Below the pieces are notes generated by a model that worked only from the letters and a program-made list of their open reading frames with translations, had not been told where the DNA came from and did no database searches. A stretch of DNA of 64,000 bases from NAT127 sp034717695. GTDB taxonomy: Bacteria > Pseudomonadota > Gammaproteobacteria > Pseudomonadales > Porticoccaceae. The stretch spans positions 62,001 through 126,000 of the forward strand of contig JAYELS010000026.1 of assembly GCA_034717695.1 (NCBI GenBank). Reading direction: 5' to 3'. Position 1 is the stretch's first letter; the number at the start of each line of letters is the position of its first letter. Of the stretch, positions 17,602-25,051 are shown piece after piece. Position numbers and translations under genes: made by a program.

Positions 17602-18582
17602 TCATTCAACCAGCAGATCCGCCATCAATTCATAGGATCGCAGGCGATCGGCGAAATCGTGGGTGATGGTCACCGTCATCAATTCGTCCGCCGAGAAGCT
17701 CTCCGCCAACTCCGCCAGACGACTGCTCACCTGCCCCACCGTGCCCACCGCATCGTAACGGCCGCGCTGTTCAATATAGAACGATTCCTCGGGGCTGTAG
17801 GGATAGCTTTGCGCCTCGTCGATGGTGCCGATGCCGCTGAATCCGTGGCGGGTGACCACCTTCAACATCGACAGGTGACGGGCACGGGCCAGTTGCCGGG
17901 CCCGCTCCGCCGTATCGGCGCAATAGACGTTGACGGTGAGGGCCGCGAGGGGGCTGGCGAGGGTCGCCGAGGGCTGAAAATTCTCCCGGTAAAGGCGCAG
18001 GATATCCGGGCCGGTGTCCGGATTGATGAACAGCGCGAAGTTGTAGGGCAGCCCCAGCCTTCCCGCCAGCACGGCGCTATCCCTGCTGGTGCCGAGCATC
18101 CAGACCACGGGGTTTTGCTCCGGCCTCGGGGTGATCTTGGGACGATAGCGGTGGTTGGCGAGCTTGTCGATCAACTCCTCCGTCTGCCGCGGGAAGAGAT
18201 GAAAGCGGGGGGTGCCGCCATGGGCCAGCTCCCGGGCGGTATCCATGTCCGCACCCGGCGCGCGGCCAATGCCCAGATCCACTCGCCCTGGGAACAGAGC
18301 GGCGAGCAAGGAGCCGATCTCCGCCACCTTGAAGGGGCTGTAATGGGGCAGCATGATGCCGCCACTGCCAATGCGAATCCTGCTGGTTTGGGCGCCGATC
18401 GCGCCGAGGAGCACCTCCGGCGCCGAACCGGCGTAGGCGGCGGTGCTGTGATGTTCAGAAACCCAGAATCGGTGGTAGCCGAGCCGGTCGCAGTGGCGAG
18501 CCAGTTCGAGGGTTTCGGCAAGGGCGAGCTCGGGGCTGCCCCCCTGCTTGACGGGGGATTGATCGAGAACGGAAATCTTCAT
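17602..18582 (-). CDS. LLM-class flavin-dependent oxidoreductase
   Basis: A luciferase-like monooxygenase-family protein of 326 residues, MsnO8-like branch. The start MKISVLDQSPVKQGGSPELALAE (18582), WVSEHHS, GSGGIMLPHYSPFKVAE and DLGIGRAPG are characteristic of this subgroup. Such proteins use reduced FMN or F420 from a partner; no partner reductase is nearby. Divergent from the hot-dog hydratase pair, it may work on an intermediate of the same pathway. The substrate is unknown. Confidence 0.85.
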   Translation of the reverse strand: MKISVLDQSPVKQGGSPELALAETLELARHCDRLGYHRFWVSEHHSTAAYAGSAPEVLLGAIGAQTSRIRIGSGGIMLPHYSPFKVAEIGSLLAALFPGRVDLGIGRAPGADMDTARELAHGGTPRFHLFPRQTEELIDKLANHRYRPKITPRPEQNPVVWMLGTSRDSAVLAGRLGLPYNFALFINPDTGPDILRLYRENFQPSATLASPLAALTVNVYCADTAERARQLARARHLSMLKVVTRHGFSGIGTIDEAQSYPYSPEESFYIEQRGRYDAVGTVGQVSSRLAELAESFSADELMTVTITHDFADRLRSYELMADLLVE

Positions 18583-18624
18583 GGCAGTCGAGGGTGTTCC
18601 GGTGTGAAAAAAGGGATTCCCCAG

Positions 18625-18645
18625 GCGAGGACCGTGGATCCTCGC
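18625..18645. promoter_or_regulatory. Perfect inverted repeat between divergent genes (possible operator)
   Basis: GCGAGGA, a 7-bp gap (CCGTGGA), then TCCTCGC: a perfect 7-7-7 inverted repeat in the 265-bp gap between the LLM oxidoreductase and the hot-dog hydratase genes. The size suits a dimeric regulator, but no copy was seen elsewhere in the window. Confidence 0.3.
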
Positions 18646-18847
18646 TGGCCGGCAAGGATAACACCCCGAGGCACAATGTCTCCCCGCGCCCAGCCCGGCC
18701 GCGGCGCCCACCGAAAGATAGGTGAAAACCCCGCCACCCCACTGCAAAGTCGACGGTCGGTTCATGCTGGCCGTGAAGCCGCGACCACCCTGCGTCGCCC
18801 GGCGGCCAGTATCCGTCGCAACCATCACCGAATCTGGGGACAACACC

Positions 18848-19291
18848 ATGGATTTACCCGCGCCGCCGGACGTTGCCGGCACCTCCCTGTCGGGCACCGA
18901 GCCCTACATCATCAGCGCCGAGGAAAACCGCGCCCTGTGCAGAACCATCAACGCCGAACCGGCGACCGATGGCAGTGCCCACCCCATCTACTACTACATC
19001 GCCACCCAGGTGGGCATGGGGCAGACCGTCGCAGGCCTGTGCGAAGTGTGCGACTTCGATGTGGAAGTGGGGCCCATGATGGCCGGCAGCAAGGTGACCT
19101 TCGCGGCCCCCCTGATGACAGACCAGCCCTATCTGGTGGAAGGGGAAATCACCAGCATCGTCCGCAAGCAGAGCCGCAAGCTCGGCGTCATGGACCTGAT
19201 GGCCTACGAACTGCGCCTCAAGAAACCCGACGGCACCCCGGTGCTGACCACCGTCAATTCCTGGGTACTGCCGCGGAGGGAGCTGGCATGA
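18848..19291 (+). CDS. MaoC-like dehydratase N-terminal domain protein
   Basis: A hot-dog-fold protein of 147 residues of the FAS1-like/MaoC N-terminal dehydratase type (YYYIATQVGMG, MMAGSKVTFAAPL, LVEGEITSIVRKQSRKLGVMDLMAYE). It lacks the D-x-N-P-x-H catalytic motif, which is present in the next gene, so the two probably form a heteromeric enoyl-CoA hydratase. ATG 18848 follows GGGGACAACACC. Its TGA overlaps the ATG of the next gene (ATGA), a sign of coupled translation and fixed stoichiometry. Confidence 0.78.
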   Translation: MDLPAPPDVAGTSLSGTEPYIISAEENRALCRTINAEPATDGSAHPIYYYIATQVGMGQTVAGLCEVCDFDVEVGPMMAGSKVTFAAPLMTDQPYLVEGEITSIVRKQSRKLGVMDLMAYELRLKKPDGTPVLTTVNSWVLPRRELA

Positions 19292-19698
19292 CGCTGAAAG
19301 TTGGAGACAAGCTGACGCCTTTCGTCATTTCACCGGTGACCCGCGAATCCATGCGCGAGTGGGCGGTATTCCTTCACGATCCCAACCCCATCCACCTGGA
19401 TGCGGAGGTGGTCAAGGCCAAGGGGCTTGGCGACCGGGAAATCAACCAGGGCCCCACCAACGTGGCCTACATCATCAACATGTTGCACAACAATTTCCCG
19501 GGCGGCGTGATCGAGAGCCTCGACTCCCGCTTCCTCGACAACGTCTACGCCGACGACACCGCCGAGGCCTTCGGCGCGGTGACCGAGGCGGTGGCCGCTG
19601 GCGACAGGGTTCGGGTAACATGTGACATCGGCCTGCGGGTGGCTGCCCGCGGAGACGTGATCAGCGGCACGGCCGTGATCCTGGCCCCCGCCAACTGA
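19288..19698 (+). CDS. MaoC-like (hydratase 2) hot-dog protein
   Basis: A protein of 136 residues with the hydratase-2 motif HDPNPIHLDAEV near residues 30-41, where the aspartate and histidine act in hydration of enoyl-CoA. ATG 19288 overlaps the previous stop by four bases. The N-terminal and catalytic hot-dog halves, often fused in one polypeptide, are here two genes. Together they could hydrate an enoyl-CoA formed by the acyl-CoA dehydrogenase encoded further right; the actual substrate is not known. Confidence 0.82.
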   Translation: MTLKVGDKLTPFVISPVTRESMREWAVFLHDPNPIHLDAEVVKAKGLGDREINQGPTNVAYIINMLHNNFPGGVIESLDSRFLDNVYADDTAEAFGAVTEAVAAGDRVRVTCDIGLRVAARGDVISGTAVILAPAN

Positions 19699-19738
19699 CC
19701 ATCATCCAAGACACAACCACAGATCAGGAGAATGAAAT

Positions 19739-20224
19739 ATGCCCAGCGGCCCTTTTGCACACGTATGCATGGTAGTCAAAGACCTCGACAAAGCCATTGA
19801 AGACTGGACCAAGATCCTCAAGGTGCTGGATCCCGCCCAGCTGGAAGACCCCATCGTCCGCTACGACGAGTTCTCCAGCGGCGACGACGCCGGCATGAAG
19901 TGGGCCACCTTCGTCAACCATGGCGGCACCGAGATCCAGTTCATCCAGCCCTCCCCGGGCACCCCCATGGGCGACCGCCTGGAGCAGGTGGGCGAGCACG
20001 TTCACCACCTGTGCTTCACCACCCACGACGTCCCAGGCGCCCTGGCCAAGCTGTCCGCCGAGGGCATCCAGCTTGCCGGCGGTGGCAAGACCTACAACGA
20101 CCCCGACATGACCTGGCAGAAGTGGGGCTGGGTCTCCCACAAGAGCACCCACGGCTGCCTGATCGAAGTGGCCTCCCCCTACGAGAGCCACAAGGACGGC
20201 AAGTGGCATCCCGTAGAGGCCTGA
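19739..20224 (+). CDS. VOC family protein (glyoxalase / epimerase-like)
   Basis: A vicinal-oxygen-chelate protein of 161 residues with one pair of beta-alpha-beta-beta-beta modules. The likely metal ligands are H8, E65 (TEIQF), H90 (VHHLCF) and E143 (LIEVASP), the pattern of methylmalonyl-CoA epimerase and glyoxalase I. A strong AGGAG precedes ATG 19739. It is the third gene of the hot-dog operon and is followed by a terminator. An epimerase acting on an acyl-CoA is plausible in this setting, but the reaction is not established. Confidence 0.82.
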   Translation: MPSGPFAHVCMVVKDLDKAIEDWTKILKVLDPAQLEDPIVRYDEFSSGDDAGMKWATFVNHGGTEIQFIQPSPGTPMGDRLEQVGEHVHHLCFTTHDVPGALAKLSAEGIQLAGGGKTYNDPDMTWQKWGWVSHKSTHGCLIEVASPYESHKDGKWHPVEA

Positions 20225-20250
20225 TGGCCCGAGGCTGAAGCCGTGCCACC

Positions 20251-20276
20251 AAACCCGCCCCAGGGCGGGTTTTTTT
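20251..20276 (+). terminator. Rho-independent terminator
   Basis: AACCCGCCC and GGGCGGGTT pair around a CA loop, followed by a run of T (20270-20276). It ends the transcript of the two hot-dog genes and the VOC gene. Confidence 0.9.
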
Positions 20277-20402
20277 ATGGGCTTTTCCCGTAACCAGGAC
20301 AACGGTCATTGAACCCATGGCCGCGATGCGGGTCTCTAGGCTTGGCCCATGGGGCAAAATCCGCCCCGGGCCTTCACACAATAACAATAGAGGAAACCCA
20401 CC

Positions 20403-21119
20403 ATGGTCATCACCGAACGACTCCCCTACCGGGATGGCGAGACCCCGCTACTTGGCTACCTGGCCTTCGACGACAGCGCCCGCAGCCCCCGCCCCGGGGT
20501 GATCATCGCCCCCGAGGCACCGGGCCTTGGCGATCACGTCAAGCGCCGCGCGCGGCTGTTTGCCGAGGCCGGTTTCGTCGCCCTGGCCCTCGATCCCTAC
20601 GGCGATGGCCGGCACTACGACGACATGGGGGAGATGATGGCCCGGGTGGAGCACACCCGGGCCAACCCCGACGCCTGGCGGCGGCGCCTGGGTGCCGGCC
20701 TTGCCGCCCTTGCCGCCCTGCCCGTCGCCGACGGGGAACGGCTGTGCGCGGTGGGTTACTGCTTCGGCGGCACGGGGGTCCTGGAACTGGCCCGCGCGGG
20801 CACACCCCTACGCGGCACCGTGTGCTTTCACGGCGAGCTCACCCCGGGGCACCATGGCCCCGAGGGCATCCGCTCACCCATCCTGGTGTTGACCGGGGCC
20901 GAGGATCCACTCATTCCCGCCGAACAGCGCCAGCGGTTCGAAGCGGAAATGCGCGGCGCCGGGGCCGACTGGGAAATGATCCTCTACGGCGGCGCCAGGC
21001 ACGGCTTCACCAACCCTGAAGCGGACCTCGCCCCGGTGCCGGGCATGGGCTTTGACGCCGAGGTGGATCGCCGCTCCTGGCAGGACATGATGAACTGGCT
21101 GACACCCCTGCTCGCATGA
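20403..21119 (+). CDS. Dienelactone hydrolase family protein
   Basis: An alpha/beta hydrolase of 238 residues. The dienelactone-hydrolase catalytic set is visible: nucleophile C120 in GYCFGG, D168 in GAEDPL, H200 in ARHGFT, and the conserved E37 near the N-terminus (APEAPGL). Classical members open dienelactone in chlorocatechol breakdown, but many relatives hydrolyse other esters or lactones. Its place in a catabolic region suggests a lactone or ring-opened intermediate. It has its own start behind the terminator of the preceding operon. Confidence 0.88.
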   Translation: MVITERLPYRDGETPLLGYLAFDDSARSPRPGVIIAPEAPGLGDHVKRRARLFAEAGFVALALDPYGDGRHYDDMGEMMARVEHTRANPDAWRRRLGAGLAALAALPVADGERLCAVGYCFGGTGVLELARAGTPLRGTVCFHGELTPGHHGPEGIRSPILVLTGAEDPLIPAEQRQRFEAEMRGAGADWEMILYGGARHGFTNPEADLAPVPGMGFDAEVDRRSWQDMMNWLTPLLA

Positions 21120-21190
21120 GCAGCCGAGGCCGGCCCGGCGACGGGCATGGCACCGCGGCGGCGAGAAACGGATCGACCCGAGTCTGCAGC

Positions 21191-21216
21191 AAAAAAAACG
21201 CCCCTTGGCGGGGCGT
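21191..21216 (-). terminator. Rho-independent terminator of the flavin monooxygenase gene
   Basis: On the minus strand ACGCCCC pairs with GGGGCGT (21198-21204 with 21210-21216) and is followed by eight T (21191-21198). It lies 19 bp beyond the stop of the gene at 21235. Confidence 0.87.
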
Positions 21217-21234
21217 CTCATGGGGCACAGACAC

Positions 21235-22437
21235 TCAGATGAAATCGGGATGGGAGATATTGGGCTCTATCCCCAACAGCGACTTGCCGAGGATTTCATA
21301 GCCCACATAGGGCAGGTTGGCGGTGTGGCGGGCGCCGACATTGAGGTCGCGCCAGATGCGGGACACCGCGCGATCCTCCGCGAAGGCGCCGGAGCCGGCG
21401 AGGAACATCAGGTCGTGGCCCGCCTTGGCCAGCAGATCGATGGTGAAGGAGCCCTCGCCCTTGCTCATGGCCCGCTGCTCGGGGGTCATGGGGACCCGGG
21501 TGGCCCCGGAGATGTCGATCAGGCCGCAGGACTTTTCCACCAGCAGCCGCGCCGCCTCCACGCTGGCGGCGATACGGCCAAACTCCGCCTGGACCACGGC
21601 GCAATCCGCCTGGCGCGAGTAGCTGGTGTAGACGATGGGGCGGTTCTTGGAGGCCCTCGAGACCTCCTCGAACAGGGCCTCCGCGGCGCCGATCACCATG
21701 CCGTGGGCGGTGGCCCGCAGGAACGGCATGAACGGCCAGTAATCGGACGGCTCGCCCACGTGCTTCTTGCCCTCGGGGTGGTGGCCAATGCCCTTGGTGA
21801 AGTCGAAGAAGCGGTTTTTCGGCACGAACACATCCTTCACCACGCAGGTTTCGGAGCCGGTGCCCTTCATCCCCACCATGAACCAGGTGTCCTCGATCTC
21901 CATGTCCTTCATGGGAATGTAGATATTGCCAAAACCCACCTGCTCGTCCTTGTCATCGACAACCTTGACGGCGAAGCCCCCCCACTCCGCGTGGCGGGAG
22001 CCGGAGCAATAGGCCCAGCGGCCATTGACGATGTAGCCCCCCTCCACCAGGCGCGCGGTGCCGGGGGGCGTCGCCGCCCCGCAGATGGTGGGGTGGTGAT
22101 CGTTGGCAAAGATCTCTTCCTGCAGTTCGTCGGGGCCGAGACTGGCGAGCCAGGTGGTGCCGTGCAGCACGGTGTAGACCCAACCCACGGAGGCGTCGCC
22201 CCGGCCGAGCTCGGCGCCGATGCGGGCCATGGCGGTGGCGGAGGTGCCGTAGCCGCCCCAGCGGCGGGGTGAGGCCATCTTCCAGAACCCGGCGTCGGTC
22301 AACTCCCGGAACACATCGTCGCCGATGCGCCGATTGGCGTCGAATTCAGGGCCCTTCTGGCGCAGCAGTGGCTGCAGTTCGCGGGCGCGACCAATCAGCT
22401 CCTTCTCCGCGGCGACGTTGTAGTCTGTGTAGTTCAT
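21235..22437 (-). CDS. Flavin-dependent monooxygenase of acyl-CoA-dehydrogenase fold (HsaA/group D-like)
   Basis: A protein of 400 residues with the acyl-CoA dehydrogenase fold but a C-terminal Acyl-CoA_dh_2 type domain (GSGAFAEDRAVSRIWRDLNVGARHTAN). This resembles the oxygenase component of group D two-component monooxygenases such as HsaA, which hydroxylates phenolic rings. The N-terminal half (GFWKMASPRRWGGYG, GSRHAEWGGFAVKV, WFMVGMKGTGSETCVVKDVFVP) also fits. ATG 22437 has AGGAG six bases upstream. The required flavin reductase is not in the window. Divergent from the Rieske operon, it shares a control region with it. Ring hydroxylation is inferred. Confidence 0.8.
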   Translation of the reverse strand: MNYTDYNVAAEKELIGRARELQPLLRQKGPEFDANRRIGDDVFRELTDAGFWKMASPRRWGGYGTSATAMARIGAELGRGDASVGWVYTVLHGTTWLASLGPDELQEEIFANDHHPTICGAATPPGTARLVEGGYIVNGRWAYCSGSRHAEWGGFAVKVVDDKDEQVGFGNIYIPMKDMEIEDTWFMVGMKGTGSETCVVKDVFVPKNRFFDFTKGIGHHPEGKKHVGEPSDYWPFMPFLRATAHGMVIGAAEALFEEVSRASKNRPIVYTSYSRQADCAVVQAEFGRIAASVEAARLLVEKSCGLIDISGATRVPMTPEQRAMSKGEGSFTIDLLAKAGHDLMFLAGSGAFAEDRAVSRIWRDLNVGARHTANLPYVGYEILGKSLLGIEPNISHPDFI

Positions 22438-22590
22438 TGCCATCTCCTGCCTATCCCGGAAAGTTCTTGTCGGTTTGTTGCGGCAGACCCCCATGCCCCT
22501 GCAATGAAGCCCGGTGTCGGCCGCCGTGAGGTCAAGCTACCACCAAGGAACAACATGGGCAACTAGTGTTCATTCTGTCCAAATGCAATC

Positions 22591-22604
22591 TTGATCTGGA
22601 TCAT
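22591..22604. promoter_or_regulatory. FNR/Anr-type box 1 (one mismatch)
   Basis: TTGATCTGGATCAT matches the FNR/Anr consensus TTGAT-N4-ATCAA at nine of ten fixed positions. Its centre lies about 160 bp upstream of the flavin monooxygenase start. A class II site would put +1 near 22556, leaving a leader of about 119 nt; the -10 there (CACTAG) is poor. Confidence 0.6.
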
Positions 22605-22750
22605 GCCGCTGCCATCCCCCTCCTCGGCAACCCGCCCGGGGCATTTCCGGTGCGGCGGAAAATATCCACTACCCTTCAATTTGTTACCGCCTGGAACCCA
22701 CCGATCGGTGCCGGTGGACCCCGCCCACAACCGGCGGACGCCGTCCTTTG

Positions 22751-22764
22751 TTGATCTGGATCAA
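22751..22764. promoter_or_regulatory. FNR/Anr-type box 2 (perfect)
   Basis: TTGATCTGGATCAA is an exact match to TTGAT-N4-ATCAA. The two boxes share the same CTGG centre and lie 160 bp apart. This one faces the Rieske/P450/globin operon. Confidence 0.78.
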
Positions 22765-22800
22765 TGAAGGCAGGCCCCCCTCGGGACTAGATTGGCGCCA
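22751..22800 (+). promoter_or_regulatory. Predicted class II FNR/Anr-dependent promoter of the Rieske operon
   Basis: The centre of the perfect box is at 22757.5. A TAGATT hexamer at 22788-22793 is a fair -10, which places +1 near 22799-22800, so the box is centred at about -41.5 to -42. That is the spacing required for class II activation. No good -35 hexamer is present, as expected for an activator-dependent promoter. Prediction only. Confidence 0.55.
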
Positions 22801-22815
22801 TGCAGATTGAACATC

Positions 22816-22834
22816 TTGAACACATATTGTTCAA
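22816..22834. promoter_or_regulatory. Operator-like palindrome TTGAACA-N5-TGTTCAA
   Basis: TTGAACACATATTGTTCAA is a perfect 7-5-7 inverted repeat. It begins about 17 bp downstream of the predicted +1 of the Rieske operon, a position where a bound repressor would block elongation. It has the size of a TetR, GntR or similar dimer site. No regulator gene is close. Confidence 0.55.
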
Positions 22835-22986
22835 CGAGCATCAAAAAGGGTAGGAACACCGTCATCACCTGTCGAGGGCAGGCGCAAACCCGGGCATCCG
22901 TCGCCAGACGCGACCCGCCCCGCGCCACGGCCAACGCGACCGCCGCGATGGCCACCCAAAACGGCAACGCTAACGAGGATTACGCC

Positions 22987-24381
22987 ATGTTGAGAAAAGC
23001 AAACCCCGTCCTGTCGGATGGCACCCCCATCGCCGACCTGTTCAATCTGGAAACCCGCGAAGTCTCCCTGAGCACCATGTACGACCCGGAACTGTACCGG
23101 GTCGAGATGGACAAGATCTTCACCAAGGTCTGGCTGCTGCTCGGCCACGCCACCGAGATCCCCAAGTCCGGCGACTATGTGGTGCGCCACATGGGCGAGG
23201 ACGAGGTGATCGTCGCCCGGGACCGCAAGGGCGAGATCCATGTCAGCCTCAATGTCTGCCCCCACCGCGGCATGCACGTGTGCACCGCCGAGTCCGGCAA
23301 TGCCCAGGTACACAAGTGCATCTACCACGGTTGGGCCTTCCGCCCCGATGGCAGCTTCGTGGGCGCCCCCCTCGAAAAGGAAAAAATGCACGGGGATATC
23401 TACCCCAAGGAAAAGCTCGGCCTGAAAAAGGCCCGGGTGCAGCTCTTCCACGGTCTCATCTTCGCCACCTGGAACGAGGAGGCGGGCCCCCTCGAGGAGC
23501 AACTGGGGGACATGAAGTTCTACTACGACATCATGTTCGGCAAGACCCACGGCGGCATGGAAGTGCTCGGCCCCCCGCAGAGACTGACCATCCCCGCCAA
23601 CTGGAAAACCGCCGGCGAGCAGGCCGCCTGTGACGGCTTCCACACCCTTACCCTGCACCGCTCCCAGTTCGATATCGGCAACTTCGGCAATATCAGCGAC
23701 ACCATGGAAGAGTTCGTCCCCATCATGCAGGGGGTCAACGTGGCGGACCGGGGCAATGCGCTGCGCTGTATCTCCGCTGCCACCACTTTCGCCTCGGTGA
23801 TCGGCTCCGGCGAGGACTTCAACAAGATGTCCGACGACGAGCGCTTGGCCAAGCTGCCGCCCCCCGGCATCGTCAACGCCCAGCTGCTGGCGGAAATGAA
23901 GGAACGCCTGAGTCCGGAGCAGCTGCACGTCTGCGCCGTGGCGCCGCCCCAGGTGGGCAACATGTTCCCCAACGTCAACCTGCTGTTCATCTACGCCCCG
24001 CTGCCGGACGGCACCCTCGGTTCCGGCTACGTGGTGCACACCATCAACCCCCGGGGCCCGGACAAGTTCCAGTGGATCACCTGGTTCCTGTGCGAGAAGG
24101 ACACCCCGGAAGAGGTCAAGGACATCATCCGCGCCGTCGCCGTGCAGACCGGCGGCACCTCGGGCCTCATCGAGCAGGATGATTCCGACACCTGGCCCCA
24201 CATGACCGAGGCCGCCCGGGGCAGCTGGGGACGCACCGAGACCCTGAAGTACCAGGCCATCGGCGGCGTCAACCGGCCCGAGGGCTGGCCCGACAAGGCC
24301 AACGTCTACGCCGGCCTGTCCAAGGACGACGCCCAATGGCACTGGTGGCTGCAGTACCACGAGCTGATGGTCAACAAATAA
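22987..24381 (+). CDS. Aromatic ring-hydroxylating dioxygenase, alpha (Rieske) subunit
   Basis: The large oxygenase subunit, 464 residues. The Rieske [2Fe-2S] ligands are C91-x-H93 and C111-x2-H114 (CPHRG and CIYHGWAF). The mononuclear iron site begins with D216, H219 and H224 in ACDGFHTLTLH. With its beta subunit it would form cis-dihydrodiols on a ring, taking electrons from a ferredoxin/reductase system that is not encoded nearby. ATG 22987 follows GAGGATTACGCC; the frame extends upstream without homology. It is first in the operon alpha-beta-P450-globin. Confidence 0.93.
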   Translation: MLRKANPVLSDGTPIADLFNLETREVSLSTMYDPELYRVEMDKIFTKVWLLLGHATEIPKSGDYVVRHMGEDEVIVARDRKGEIHVSLNVCPHRGMHVCTAESGNAQVHKCIYHGWAFRPDGSFVGAPLEKEKMHGDIYPKEKLGLKKARVQLFHGLIFATWNEEAGPLEEQLGDMKFYYDIMFGKTHGGMEVLGPPQRLTIPANWKTAGEQAACDGFHTLTLHRSQFDIGNFGNISDTMEEFVPIMQGVNVADRGNALRCISAATTFASVIGSGEDFNKMSDDERLAKLPPPGIVNAQLLAEMKERLSPEQLHVCAVAPPQVGNMFPNVNLLFIYAPLPDGTLGSGYVVHTINPRGPDKFQWITWFLCEKDTPEEVKDIIRAVAVQTGGTSGLIEQDDSDTWPHMTEAARGSWGRTETLKYQAIGGVNRPEGWPDKANVYAGLSKDDAQWHWWLQYHELMVNK

Positions 24382-24423
24382 ACGGCCGCCCGATACCACA
24401 ACCCCATTTCAGAGGTTACCGAC

Positions 24424-24993
24424 ATGAGCAACACCGCCGAGAAGATTGCCCCCTTCGAGATTCCGCCCATCAGCCTTCCCAAGCCGACGGACTCCATCAC
24501 CCACTACCAGATCCAGCAGTTCCTGCACCTGGACGCCTACCTGCTGGATCACCATTTGCTCGACCAGTGGCTGAACATCCTCGCCCCGGACCTGCGCTAC
24601 TTCGTGCCGGTGCGCCAGACCAAGGAGCGCAAGGACCGCGACAGCGAGTTCTCCACCAAGCTCGGCCACATGGATGACAACTTCCAGTCCATCGCCCTCC
24701 GGGTCCACCGCCTGGTGAACACCGGCACCGCCTGGTCGGAGGATCCCGCCTCCCGGGTGCGGCGTTTCGTCTCCAATGTCTCCGTGTGGGAGACCGATGT
24801 GACCGGCGAATACGACGTCATCAGTTACCTGCTGCTGACCCGCAACCGCTTCTACCAGGAGGACTACACCCTGCTCTCCGCCGAGCGCCACGACCGGGTG
24901 CGGCGCAAGGGCGAGACCTTCGAGCTGGTGCGCCGCGAGGTGCGCATGGACCAGAGCGTGCTGGGAATGCCGAACCTGGCCATCTTCCTGTAA
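24424..24993 (+). CDS. Aromatic ring-hydroxylating dioxygenase, beta subunit
   Basis: The small subunit, 189 residues, of the NTF2-like fold. Family traits are HYQIQQFLHLDAYLLD near the N-terminus, YFVPVRQTKE and the C-terminal part VWETDVTGEYDVISYLLLTRNR with RREVRMDQS. Beta subunits are structural and help shape substrate choice. It follows the alpha gene after 42 bp and has GAGGTTACCGAC before ATG. A hairpin (CGCCCTCGCC/GGCGAGGGCG, 25000-25027) without T-tract separates it from the P450 gene and may affect mRNA processing. Confidence 0.92.
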   Translation: MSNTAEKIAPFEIPPISLPKPTDSITHYQIQQFLHLDAYLLDHHLLDQWLNILAPDLRYFVPVRQTKERKDRDSEFSTKLGHMDDNFQSIALRVHRLVNTGTAWSEDPASRVRRFVSNVSVWETDVTGEYDVISYLLLTRNRFYQEDYTLLSAERHDRVRRKGETFELVRREVRMDQSVLGMPNLAIFL

Positions 24994-25051
24994 CAGTCGC
25001 GCCCTCGCCGCCCCGGTGGCGAGGGCGCCACGACTCACCGAGGAGTCCACC

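Larger units (their letters stand above)
22438..22986. other. 549-bp divergent control region between flavin monooxygenase and Rieske genes
   Basis: No credible gene. It holds two FNR/Anr-type boxes (22591-22604 and 22751-22764), a likely -10 element (22788-22793), a perfect 7-5-7 palindrome (22816-22834) and an untranslated leader of about 190 nt before the Rieske alpha ATG. A TTG/ATG-open stretch runs into the Rieske frame from 22792, but it has no ribosome binding site and an unrelated sequence. Confidence 0.75.

Noticed and set aside
22792..22986. N-terminal extension of the Rieske alpha subunit
   Set aside because: It would start before or at the predicted transcription start, span the operator palindrome, and has no ribosome binding site or family similarity; ATG 22987 has a good one.
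22831..24399. A 522-codon minus-strand open frame
   Set aside because: Antisense to the Rieske alpha gene, whose metal ligands are all present.
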